From NCBI GenBank assembly GCA_019055375.1, contig JAHQIW010001261.1, positions 1-64,000 of the forward strand: a stretch of 64,000 nucleotides of DNA. The letters are read 5' to 3'. Shown here piece after piece: positions 25,954 to 35,416 of the stretch. Numbering within the stretch: the first letter of the stretch is position 1; each line of letters starts with the position of its first letter. Made by a program: the position numbers and the translations under genes. The stretch comes from Parelaphostrongylus tenuis (lineage: Eukaryota > Nematoda > Chromadorea > Rhabditida > Metastrongylidae). The notes under the pieces were generated by a model. That model ran no database searches. It saw only the letters and a list, made by a program, of their open reading frames with translations, and was not told the origin of the DNA.

Positions 25954-26280
25954 TTAGAGATCGTAAACTTCAGCTACTATAGCACTTCGAGTCCTTGACA
26001 CTGGCGTGATTTCAGGAATTGGCTGATGGTACTGCGTAGTTTCGTGAGCAACATCAGCATCCTTATTCAGCTCAGTCCTAGGCGCTTCAATAGCACCTTG
26101 CGAATTTTGTTGTACTGCCTTCTTTGATTGATTGATCGCTACACTTTGAGCCCTTGAGACTGGCTTGTATGCGGACTGCGTGGCTTCCACACTGACAGTA
26201 CCATCTTGTTTCAACTCAATCACAAATGTTTTGTCATTACATTGTGGTGTCTGTTTCACTGCCATCTTTGCAGTGTTCAT
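25954..26280 (-). CDS. Hypothetical polar protein or exon, unknown
   Basis: A minus-strand frame of 108 codons is rich in Gln, Ala, Thr, Val and Ser with repeats such as PVSRAQSVAI and PVSRTRSAIV. An acceptor-like GACGCAG lies just upstream of its first codons, so it could be the last exon of a minus-strand gene with a disordered tail. I found no upstream partner exon. The two PVSR-x-R/A-SA units hint at a short internal repeat. No function can be given. Confidence 0.3.
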   Translation of the reverse strand: MNTAKMAVKQTPQCNDKTFVIELKQDGTVSVEATQSAYKPVSRAQSVAINQSKKAVQQNSQGAIEAPRTELNKDADVAHETTQYHQPIPEITPVSRTRSAIVAEVYDL

Positions 26281-27589
26281 TCCATCTGCGTCGTACTTAC
26301 CTCATCCAAAGTTCTCATATGTAGCTTTTTAGTACTCTAAAATGTACATGGATTATTGTGGGACAAATTTTTTGAGTTTCTGATTCACGTACTCATTTTT
26401 CCACCTCTTTTAGTAACTCCGAATCCGCCTTCTGCACTCCACTCACTGTTCTGACATGATTGTGTTCGTTATTCCTTGTAATTGCTTAGTGTCAAATAAA
26501 CAACATTTTATCGTTACTTTGATGCCGTTATTCCAGCTTTGCTCAGCTGCTCAGTGATCTGGAATATAGACCATTAATAGCAGACTTCTGAGAAGAGGTA
26601 CCTTCCTAAAAGACTTAACCTTTTGAGACCGTTCACCACTATTAAACGCTCAGCAATAGGAATGAGACAACAAATGTTAAATTTTCCGGCGTCTCCCACC
26701 TTCAATTGATTATGATGAGATCTAGACAGAAAGAAGGCAGGCCAGAACAGCCACAACATGAAGTAGCTGCATATTTGCCAGCAAGTGCTAAAGGATATCA
26801 TTCTGTTGCGCGAAATAAACAGTAATTGAGCTACAATTCCTTCTCTCTAGTTCTAATTATTATCTTTGTGGCAAGCACACTGGAGTATTAGTTGTGTTCT
26901 GTTCAGAAATTTGATCAAAGGTTGTCAAAAAAGCATGAAAACTAGGTCAGGTAATGTCAGACTCAACCTTCATCTGTATCATCTAATTATATGCATGCAA
27001 TTTGGGATTACATTAATGAATTTATATCGTTTTCTCATTGTGCTAACTCGTTATTCGTCCAGTGGCTCGGCGTCCGCTTTTCTCTATCTTGAGTTTCATC
27101 GACAACTGAAAGGCTATCGGTCTGGAATTTCGTAGAGATATGGTTCGTGATACTGGATCACTTCTGATGCGAAATGTGGAAAATTGATTATGCAGACGTA
27201 GTGACAAGATGTCGTAAGGAGTGCCTAGATGGGAGACAAATGGATATACCACAAATTTTACCGTCAGGCATTAGTGTCGAAAACATTTATCCACGAATGA
27301 CAAAGCACTATCGTATGACTTACGTATCTCGATCTTTCCAATTTTTACTGTTTGTAGAGCGATAGTATGTAAACTGCAGTGAACAGCAGCCTCATGAGAA
27401 CGTTGACGCCAAAGTTACTGCTTCGGTCTTGACTTGCGAAGCGAAAAGAGGTTGCTATAGCGCGTCATTGGCATATGCGTCATTTCCGTTTCCATTAAAG
27501 TCCTACTGAGCCACACGAAACTTGATCGCTTGTCATCGGTCGTCTCACCGCTCGGCGTTCCAGCGGCAGCACCCTGTGAAGAATACTGA
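26281..27589. other. Unassigned, with one Cys-containing open frame
   Basis: Plus-strand codons at 27174-27363 (VVTRCRKECLDGRQ) are followed, after one stop, by a further open run in the same frame to a TGA near 27506 (ENVDAKVTASVLTCEAKRGC). An acceptor-like CTGCAG lies at the break. This might be two exons of a small Cys-containing protein, but neither is recognised. Nothing else is supported. Confidence 0.25.
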
Positions 27590-28790
27590 AGCAGATAAAT
27601 GTATTTTGAATAGTGTTGTTAAGCAATTTCAACTACTTTTGGTCAAATTTGGTGTTTATTGCTCTAATTTCAAAACTTTTGAGGAGACCTAGTATTTTCC
27701 AATGAGCAATGTGTCTTTGCACGGACGTCGGCAACATGATGAACATGGTGATTTTCCGGAGAAAGTAGCACGTAGCGAAGAATTTCTGGTGTGTAAAATC
27801 GTTGTGTTTCTGCTATGTCTTTAGGATTTGCTCCATCGCCAAATCGCAACCTTGGATCGACAAACCATATAAACTTTACAACAACACAGAATCAACACAC
27901 CGCTGCCATCGAATGTACGCAAAAACATTTTTAAGGGTATCTGAATCAATGTGTCAACAAGATACGAGGAGAAAGCAAAAGTCGCTGAGACCGTCCTAAT
28001 TAGATTGAAAAAACCGTGGAAGCAAAATAGTGATTGCTTTTGACGGTTGCAGTCAAAGAATAGTCGGAAGCGACGAGTTCAAGTGTCGGGAGGAACGAAT
28101 AGACTGATCAGTCCAGTCCTTATATACTAATCGTGGAGAGAGTGGAGACGCAGGATGTGAAAGGGGCGGTCTCACACACATTTCACATGCCCGGAGTAAA
28201 CAAACTGGCAAAGATGCAGAGCGCCCGGGACCATGCCAGTCAATCAATATCGCTCAGATATTTTTTTTCCACATTCAGCCCACTGCAAGCGCATCACTTC
28301 ATATTAGAATGAGACGACGACCACTAGTCGATTTGCGAGCTAAACGACTGCTAATGTGATTACTAAAGATTCCGGATCAACACTTTTGCCATTGATATAC
28401 CCAATGATGTAGAGTGATCTGAAGTCTTTGTGTTAGGCGAGACTCGTGCACGCACTCCACCTTATACGAGGACGTGTGCTCGAATCCGCTGCACTACGGA
28501 CGCCCGTTTTGCCCGTCACTCTTTCTACGTACAGCGCATTATCTGTCAGCAACCAACCGCAACTGTTTGGCTCAAGTTAGTCCATACTGCACATTACTCT
28601 GCATCATTAGGTGTATTTATGACATCAGACCACCGGTAAAAGTGGTTTAGTTAAGAGAATTGTGTTTGATCATCCAATACACAGTATCTATCAGCATGAC
28701 TAGGTTCACAATTAAATTATTGTGTTATTTCCAATTTCTCAAATTGTATCACATCAGAGATCGGTGATCGCTCTACAATAACCCTATAAA
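27590..28790 (-). repeat. 1.2-kb duplicated unit U, copy 1 (inverted)
   Basis: Reverse complement of the sequences at 30270-31460 and 38110-39320 over almost its whole length, with moderate divergence. It carries a TATATAAG motif (minus strand, 28119-28126) inside a conserved block, and an embedded tRNA-derived SINE at about 28395-28560 that is shared by all three copies and so was inserted before duplication. No conserved open frame is visible. It abuts the truncated gene copy at 29195 in the place where that gene's first exons should be. Confidence 0.75.
28395..28560 (-). repeat. tRNA-derived SINE inside unit U
   Basis: Minus-strand SINE with the family's body (CCGTCACTCTTTCTACG on plus) and degenerate A and B boxes. 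It is orthologous to the SINEs at 30490 and 38320, so the three are one insertion event copied by duplication. Confidence 0.6.
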
Positions 28791-29194
28791 ACCATAAAAA
28801 AATAACCATAAAAAGAATATTTCCGATGTCTTGTGAAAAAAGACTGCAACATTTGGAATGCAATTACAGTTGAGATTATCTACAAGCGAAATGCTAACAT
28901 GCTAGGACGAGTTAAACTTCTCATTACTAAATGATATTGTAAAGGAAGTCAATGTCAGAAATTCCACTTATTTCGCCGTTCAAAATAGGCCACAAAAATG
29001 ACTATGGTCTCAGTGCTGTTTGAAATCATATATTTACAATATCTTTTTTGAGAATGATGTAGGACTCAATGTATCAGATGATAATACAAATGGTTTCGTA
29101 GAAGAAAAGAACTGGTGAACTAAAGTGCTAGAATTCTATTCAGTTTCCTTTGATAATGAAAAACGTGTTCTTCACGACCCGTAGTTTCTTGCAG

Positions 29195-29540
29195 TCATGC
29201 AAGCAAACTCATCAAGCTGCAACATCGTCGGCAACACGGTGACGAGTATTTGCACATTAATACAGAATAATCGGAAATGTGAGATGTCAGTAGCCGACAT
29301 AGTAACAGTGATGCCTATATCTGGAGCACCTTTGACAATTTCAAGAACTCTCTCGGTACGACTTGCATCTTTATTGTATAATTCGTTTTGTAAAAATGTA
29401 TGCAGACCACAAACATCATCATGGTTAATTTATCGAATATGATGTGGCAGCATGTACTTAATCGAGCGGTTCGCATGCTGGCATCGGGTCCATTTGCATC
29501 GCACTTCTCCACGGCATTTGGCACTATCGGCGGAAACTGA
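29195..29540 (+). pseudogene. Secreted-protein family copy B: only the last two exons
   Basis: Two exons match copy A (35417-37303). Exon 29195-29355 encodes SSCNIVGNTVTSICTL and VTVMPISGAPLTISRTLS. Exon 29406-29540 encodes TTNIIMVNLSNMMWQHVLNR and MLASGPFASHFSTAFGTIGG, ending in TGA. Splice sites (TTCTTGCAG, GTACGA, TGCAG) are intact and both frames are open. The first three exons, including the signal peptide, are missing; inverted unit U lies upstream instead. It is therefore a 5'-truncated duplicate, unless new upstream exons are used. The biochemical role of the family is unknown. Confidence 0.7.
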
Positions 29541-30269
29541 AATTGGACGTGATGTGATCGAGACAACATCTGAATTCAACCAATGCGTCGCTGCATAAAA
29601 ACAGCACTAAATCGAAAAATGAATGGATTGATTAGGCTGAGTGCGCAGTAAATTACATCAAAGTGCACAATATGGTAAATTCGGAGTTTACTCATTCCCT
29701 AAAAAGTTGATTAGAGATATGCGAATAACATCATAGTAAAAACTTCCTTTGCTCATAAATCGTAAAAATGCTCCCGCCTGCTATTTCATCAGCATTGGCC
29801 ATGAAGAAATTGGTTGAAGAAAAACTGCAAGTAAAAAGCAATGAAAATATTGAAATAAAGAACTAAAATTAGGTTAACTTCTTCAGTACTTTGAATATTG
29901 AGTTGTGTATTTAGAAAACCTGCTAGTTTATAACCTCGGCATGCTCCAGTAGTTCTTTAAATTTCTTCACAAGTCAAACAAAAGCTTTTCAACACAGTTC
30001 ATATAAACACCCGACATTTCGGCAGTTTCGCATTCCTTATAACCTACAAAGACTTAACGAAGTCGACCAAGCACTTCCATTGCCCATTTACAAGAAACAC
30101 TAGACCCAGACTTCAGTCGCATCAAGCACAAAATCAACTATCAACATAATCACTGCTTTTTACAGGTCCGCTGATGAGTTGTTGAAACGGACAGCACAGC
30201 ACAGAGATTACATGTACTTGTAAGAAATCTCCTTAATTATAACACCATTCCATTTATGTATTTAAATCT
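29541..30269. repeat. Segmental duplicate of 37304-38010
   Basis: Sequence after copy B matches the sequence after copy A in the same order, for example ACCTCGGCATGCTCCAGTAG against ACCTCGTCATGCTCCAGTAG, then CGACATTTCGGCAGTTTCGC in both. It extends the duplication of the gene 3' end into flanking non-coding DNA. No gene is seen. Confidence 0.7.
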
Positions 30270-30489
30270 TGCAGAACACTGCGATCTCTGATGTGACACA
30301 ATTTGAGAAATTGGAAATAACACAATAATTCGATAGTGTACCCAGTCATCCTAAAGGATAATATGTATTGGATGATCAAACACAATTCTCTTGCTTGAAC
30401 CACTTTTACGGGTGGTCTTATGTTATAAATACACCCAATGATGCAGAGTGATGCGCAATATGAACTACCATAAGCCAAACAGTTGACGG

Positions 30490-30660
30490 TTAGCTGCTGA
30501 CAGATAATGCGTTGTACGTAGAAAGAGTGACGGGCAAAACGGGCGTCGGTAGTGCAACGAGTTCGAGCACATGCCCACGTACAGGGTGAAATGCGGGTTT
30601 GAGTCCCTTCTGACGCAGAAGCTTTTGCAGATCACTCCACATCACTGGGTATATCAATAA
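30490..30660 (+). repeat. tRNA-derived SINE inside unit U
   Basis: GTCGGTAGTGCAACGAGTTC (A-box region), GGTTTGAGTCC (B box), then GCTTTTGCAGATCACTCC and CACTGGGTATATCAATAA. It is the best view of the SINE 3' end. Confidence 0.65.
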
Positions 30661-30922
30661 CAAAAGTGTTGGTCCGGAATCTTTAGTAATCACATTGGCA
30701 GTCGTTTAGCTCGCAAATCGACTAGTGGCCGTCGTCTTACTCTAATACGAAGTGATGCACTTGCAGTGGGCCGAATGTGGAAAAAAATATTCTGAGCGAT
30801 ATTGATTGACTGGCATGGTCCCGGGCGCTCTGCATCTTTGCCAGTTTGTTCACTCCGGGCATGTGAGACGTGTGTGAGACCGACCCTTCCACATCCTTCG
30901 TCTCTACTCTCTCCACGATGAG

Positions 30923-30930
30923 TATATAAG
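30923..30930 (+). promoter_or_regulatory. TATATAAG motif conserved in unit U
   Basis: TATATAAGG occurs in the same conserved context in all three unit copies (here, minus 28119-28126 and plus 38760-38767), preceded by CTCTCCACGAT and followed by TTCGTTCCTCC. It resembles an RNA polymerase II core promoter with a TATA box, but no transcript or open frame downstream is evident. Promoter function is inference. Confidence 0.35.
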
Positions 30931-31494
30931 GACTGGGCTGATCAGTCTATTCGTTCCTCCTGACACCTGAAATCATCGCTTCCGACTATTCTTTGACTGC
31001 ATCAGTCAAATGCAACTACTATTTTCTCGATCTATGAACAGCAGTCGCAGTGACTTTTGCTTTCTCCTTATATCTTGATAACACATTGATTTACTTACCC
31101 TTAAAATTGTCTTTGCGCACATTCGATGTCAGCGGTGTATTGATTCTGTGTTGTTGTAATGTTTATATGGTTTATCCATCCAATATTGAGATTTAGCGAC
31201 GGAACACATCCTAAGCAAGAGCAGAAACACAACGATTTTACGCGTCAGAAATTCTTCGCTACGTGGTACTTTTTCTAGAAAATCACCATGTTCATCTTGC
31301 TGTCGACATCCGTTTGAAGACATATTGCCCATTGAAAAATATAAGTCCCCCCATAAGTTTTGACATTAAAGCAACAAACACCAAGTTTAGCCAAAAGTGG
31401 ATGAAATTGCTGAGCAACCTATTCAAAGCATTCGTCATCTATCTAAACACATTTCTGCTTTTGTTGAGCATTTTTAAATACTTCTGGTTATGAA

Positions 31495-31650
31495 TATACC
31501 CAGTGTTATGGAGTGATGTGCAAGACTTTAGCGCCAGGCGGAACTAGAACCTGCACCTCACTCTTTCCGGGAATGTATGCTCTATCCGTTACACTAGTGA
31601 CGCCCATTTTGCACCTCGCTCTTTCTACGTAAAACGCATCTATCTGTCAG
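31495..31650 (-). repeat. tRNA-derived SINE
   Basis: Minus-strand member starting from TATACCCAGTGTTATGGAG on plus, with GTGCAAGACTTTAGCG and a degenerate tRNA head. It is separate from the SINE embedded in unit U. Confidence 0.6.
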
Positions 31651-31764
31651 TCAAAAGTCTGTCACTTCTGGTTCATAAATATGATGCTTATTGCTCTAGT
31701 ACCAAAGCTTATGGGAAGATCAGATCATTATACCTTTATTTCGAGTGCTTCGTTTAGACTACGC

Positions 31765-32010
31765 TCAAATTTCAATAGATCCTTTCACTATTACGAGCCA
31801 ACTTGTCGTGTGGTCTGGTAAGTGCATTTGTACAGCCCGATACACTTGTTTCGTCCCTACAGACTCGTTAGCCGGGCAGAACCCGTCGTCTTTCTGTCTT
31901 TTCATAGTAAGTTCTCTCGGGAGCCTCACACTCCTTCTAGAGTCATCGTAGACGAACGCTTTACACTCCATGTCAAGTGATACCTTTACCCAACACAGAG
32001 CGTTGCGCAC
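31765..32010 (-). repeat. Conserved segment flanking the Penelope pair, left side
   Basis: A minus-strand frame of 81 codons (DMECKAFVYDDSRRSVRLPR, DGFCPANESVGTKQVYRAVQ) is matched in inverted orientation by 34690-34940, where the same peptide is broken by stops (MECKTFVFDNSLQGV). So the inverted duplication extends beyond the Penelope elements themselves. The product is not recognised. It may be part of a Penelope long repeat or of the target sequence. Confidence 0.5.
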
Positions 32011-32049
32011 TCGATTGCTGCTTGGCTGATACTTCTATCATGGATAAAA

Positions 32050-33394
32050 CTTATCTTGATTAGCTGACGCGAGGTTGGTAGATTAGTCGTAGAAGTTTGG
32101 CTGACGTTTCGGCGACCCGCCTTCTTCAGAGCCTGGGCGTATGTAGTATTAGACTATTTGAATGATTTGAATGGTCTTATTCATATGCTGCCTAGGTCAA
32201 GTTAGAAGATCAAAAGAAAAAGGGCGCGAGATCTCGTGTGATGGTGACGCACTCGTCCTTCCGGTTCATTTCGGGATTTTGGGCGTTAATCCACAATGCC
32301 TCAAGAGTCTTGCGCGTGGATGTTTTTGATTCCTGCGCTAGGATTGTGACAGTCACATCAAAATCGTTGTAGTTGTGTTTTTGTGCCCTATGTAAACCCA
32401 AAGGTTTCGTTTTATCTACTTTAGATTTACTATCTATATGTTCTTTTATGCGGATGAAAAGTGATCTACCCGTTTCGCCTATATATTCTTCCACGCATGT
32501 TTTACATGCTAATAAATAGATTGTGCCCAATCTCATACAGTCCCTCTCTTTTCCGTTAGGGCAGATCATACAGTTTTTGGTGTTGCACCATCGATCATAA
32601 AGTCTATTGCGTAGGGTGGAAGGTGGGACTTATCCAAAAGCTTTACTTGGATGTTTAAGAATGGAAGCCAACCCCGTTTGAACTTTCTCGCGTAAATTTT
32701 ATATGCTCTGACTGTCCGTTCAAGACTTCAAAACATTTGTCCATTTCCTCTTGTGTGGAACAAACAATGAAGCAATCGTCCATATACCGGCAGTAGAGTA
32801 ATGGGCGGTGTAAGACTAGGTGCTAAGCGTTGACCCATGGCTAACCCCCTGAGTTGTGAAAAGTATTTTCCCGACCACCGAAAGATTGAACAAGTAAGAC
32901 ATTCTTTTAGGAGGGTCATTAGTTGTTGAATTGTGGAGCCATACATATTTATTTTTTTGTTCATTTTCAGTTGAGAGTTCGAAAATGGCTTGCATTGCAG
33001 AGTCATTTGATACGTTTGTATAGAGTGAGGTAACATCAAATGACTCCATTACGTGCGAGTTGTTTGGTTTCGCGCAGCGTAGGTGATCTAGGAACGTTTG
33101 GGTATTGGGTAGATGGGTTGGTATAAATTTGAGCACCTGAGTAAAAATAAGATCTAAAAACCACGTCATTCTATCCGTAGGTCCGCCTATACAACTGATG
33201 ATAGGTCTAGCCTTGTACGTTGATGGATCGGTTGACACTAGATCATCAATAGATGCAAGTTTGTGTTTTTATGAGAAGGTATAGGACCGGGCAAATAGAA
33301 TTATTGTTCTTGAGTCGAGAGATAACGGAAGTTTCCAAACCCACTGCACTTGCCGTGTTGACCAATTGTTTGTTTAGATTTTTACATTGGAGTT
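32050..33394 (-). mobile_element. Penelope-like element, minus-strand copy (reverse transcriptase plus GIY-YIG)
   Basis: Read from 33394 downward: a diverged N-terminal part, then STDPSTYKARPIISCIGGPT and MESFDVTSLYTNVSND (reverse transcriptase motif A), a decayed motif B around GVSHGSTLS, and in another frame CRYMDDCFIVC (motif C, Y-M-D-D). After this an open frame at 32569-32210 gives MICPNGKERDCMRLGTIYLL, EEYIGETGRSLFIRIKEHI and TLEALWINAQNPEMNRK. That is a GIY-YIG endonuclease with the preceding Cys-rich linker. The order RT then GIY-YIG defines Penelope-like elements. Frameshifts separate the RT pieces, so it is inactive, but the endonuclease frame is intact. A hammerhead-like motif lies downstream at 32099-32133. 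Confidence 0.85.
32099..32133 (-). ncRNA. Hammerhead ribozyme motif of the minus-strand Penelope element
   Basis: On the minus strand: GGCT, then CTGAAGA, an extra A, GGCG-GGT-CGCC hairpin, GAAA, CGTC, AGCC. This fits the hammerhead core C-U-G-A-N-G-A and G-A-A-A, with stem II GGCG/CGCC, stem I GGCU/AGCC, and a 2-bp stem III with no loop (AC/GU) before the cleavage-site C. Such minimal hammerheads are known from Penelope-like retroelements. Self-cleavage would help release unit-length RNA; with so short a stem III, a dimeric form is likely needed. One extra A between core and stem II is the only irregularity. Confidence 0.65.
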
Positions 33395-34515
33395 TATATT
33401 CCTTCTCAGAGGATGGGCGATATATACTGTCGGTATATAGACGATTGCTTCATTGTCTGTTCCACACGAGAGGAAATTTTCAAATGTTTTGAAGTCTTGA
33501 ACGAACAGTCAGAGCATATAAAATTTACGCGAGAAAGTCCAAACTGTAGCTGTCTTCCATTCTTAAACATCCAAGTAAAGCTCCTGGATAGTGGCTATAG
33601 TACAAAATGGTATCGAAAACCAAGTAACAGAAACATTTTGGTCAATCACTTTTCCTCTCATCCTTCACACATGAAAAAATCGCTAATTGAAAACAAGGAA
33701 CGAATCATTAGACTTGGCACAAAAAATTGCCATTTCCAGTGGCCACAAAACATCTGCTACTTGGGAATATTCAAAAAGTGGAAATAGGTCCCGAAAGAAC
33801 AATACTCCGCACCTGAATACAGTTCCCTTCAAACTACCATTTATATCAAACGAAATTAGTAGCGCGGTTAAAAGGTGCTTAAAAAGATGCGGTCCTGAAA
33901 ATTCCGTGGTAGTGAAGTCCCACCTCCCAACTTACGCCACTAGTTGATCCGCAATAGACTTTATGATCGATTGTGCAACACCAAAAACTGTATGATCTGC
34001 CCTAACGGAAAAGAGGGAGATTGTATGAGATCGGGCACAATTTATTCACTAACATGTAAAACATGCGGGGAAGAATATATATGCGAAACGGGTAGACCAC
34101 TTTTCATCCGCATAAAAAACATCTAGATAGTAAATCTAAAATAGATAAAACGAAACTTTTAGGTTTACGTAGGGTACAAAAACACAACTACAACGATTTT
34201 GATGTGACTGTCACAATCCTAGCGCAGGAATCAAAAACATCCACGCGCAAGATTCTTGAGACATTTTGGATAGACACCCAAAATTCCGAAATGAGCCGGA
34301 GGGACGAGTGCGTCACCATCACACGAGTTCTCGAGCCCTTTCTTTCTTCGATCTTCTAACTTGACCTAGGCAGCATATAAATAAGACCATTCAAATCATT
34401 CAAATAGTCTAATACTACATACGCCCAGGCTCTGAAGAAGGCGGGTCGCCGAAACGTCAGCCAAACTTCTACGACTAATTTACCAACCTCGCGTCAGCTA
34501 ATCAAGATAAGTTTT
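33395..34515 (+). mobile_element. Penelope-like element, plus-strand copy, 5'-truncated, head-to-head with the minus copy
   Basis: Begins abruptly at RT motif C: GDIYCRYIDDCFIVC, then EEIFKCFEVLNEQSEHIKFT, CLPFLNIQVKLLDSGY and KWYRKPSNRNILVNHFSSHP. The Cys-rich linker (KNCMICPNGKEGDC) and a broken GIY-YIG follow (GTIYSLTCKTC, EEYICETGRPLF), where YIG has become YIC and a stop follows. The 3' part to 34515 is the inverted counterpart of 32050-32210 and includes a hammerhead motif. It is not functional. The junction at 33394/33395 has no spacer: the minus copy's 5' part directly meets the truncated start of this copy. Confidence 0.8.
34428..34462 (+). ncRNA. Hammerhead ribozyme motif of the plus-strand Penelope element
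   Basis: Same 35-base motif as at 32099-32133 in the other orientation: GGCT stem I, CTGAAGA core, GGCG-GGT-CGCC stem II, GAAA, CGTC, AGCC. Both copies are unchanged across all paired and core positions although the coding parts have decayed. Predicted cleavage follows C34458. Confidence 0.65.
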
Positions 34516-34689
34516 CTCGATTTTCATATAACAATTAATTATGCCGAGGTTTATAGAAAGTCGAACTTTTGAATTGTTGCAACTTCTATCATAATTATAC
34601 CTTTGTTTCGAGTGCTTTGTTTGAACCACACTCAAATTTCAATAGATCCTTTCGTTATTATTTGAGTCGTTATTATAAAGGTAAAATTA

Positions 34690-34940
34690 TGATAAAAGCA
34701 CCAGCCAAAGAGCAATCGAGTGCGCAACACTCTGTGTTAGGTGAAAATTTCACTTGACATGGAGTGTAAAACGTTCGTCTTCGACAACTCTCTACAAGGA
34801 GTGTAAGGCTCCCGAGAGAATTGACATGAAAAGATTGGAAGATGGCGGGTTCTTCCCGGCTGACGAGTCTTTAAGGACGAAACACGTGCATCGGGCTGTG
34901 CAAGAGAATTTACCAGACCACATGTCATGTTGGCTCAAAT
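34690..34940 (+). repeat. Conserved segment flanking the Penelope pair, right side
   Basis: Inverted partner of 31765-32010. It keeps recognisable pieces (CATGGAGTGTAAAACGTTCG, CTGACGAGTCTTTAAGGACG) but its frame is broken. Its presence on both sides suggests a large inverted duplication, or two insertions carrying the same flanking part. Confidence 0.5.
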
Positions 34941-35403
34941 AATAATGAAACGATGGATAGTTAGTCAATAATGGCCATGCCGTGGATCGCATTATGCGAA
35001 TATTACGTCTTGGCAAACTAGGAATTCTATGCAGCATCAGAGCTGCGAAAGCGGGAACGAAATTCAGCCACAGCATTACAGAAATTGGCACATTCACTGA
35101 TATTTCTGTTCTTGAGATATCTTCTACGTATCCTATGCTGTCCAATATTCGATGCGCATTGAACCTCATTAGCCGAGTCTCCTGTACCTTAGAATGACAA
35201 AACTGTCACGAAACGTAGTCTAAAGACTTTAATTGAAGTTAAGCAAACTGTGGACCTCTGCAGGTCATGAGAAACTCAATAAGCTGGGAGGGCAGCGTTT
35301 CCTCATATTATTGTTTTTTGATGAATTTGTCATTGCCTTGTGAGTGATCTGGTACGAAAATGTCGAAGATGTTATAATTGAGTCAACCTATTACCTCAAA
35401 ATT
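34941..35403. other. Unassigned
   Basis: Overlapping short frames on both strands (34792-35169 minus, 34982-35197 plus) have no recognised motif. No repeat match was found within the window. Confidence 0.3.
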
Positions 35404-35410
35404 TTTGCAG
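35404..35410 (+). promoter_or_regulatory. Splice acceptor, possible spliced-leader addition site of copy A
   Basis: TTTGCAG lies six bases before the first ATG of copy A. No upstream exon is evident, and this placement is typical of nematode trans-splicing acceptors. Confidence 0.45.
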
Positions 35411-35416
35411 GCAGGA

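Larger units (their letters stand above)
30270..31460 (+). repeat. 1.2-kb duplicated unit U, copy 2
   Basis: Same orientation as the copy at 38110-39320 and inverted relative to 27590-28790. It contains the shared SINE (30490-30660), the TATATAAG block at 30923-30930, and a final block around ACATTAAAGCAACAAACACC. With copy 1 it forms inverted repeats flanking gene copy B. Confidence 0.75.

Noticed and set aside
28053..28247. Minus-strand 64-codon frame in unit U
   Set aside because: The frame is not kept in the two other unit copies and spans the TATA-like block, so coding is unlikely.
33253..33492. Plus-strand 79-codon frame at the Penelope junction
   Set aside because: Its first half is antisense to the minus-strand RT and its second half is an out-of-frame reading of the plus-strand RT.
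27590..34515. CRISPR-like or tandem-repeat array
   Set aside because: The repeats are long, dispersed and partly inverted; there is no regular short repeat-spacer pattern, and the DNA is eukaryotic.
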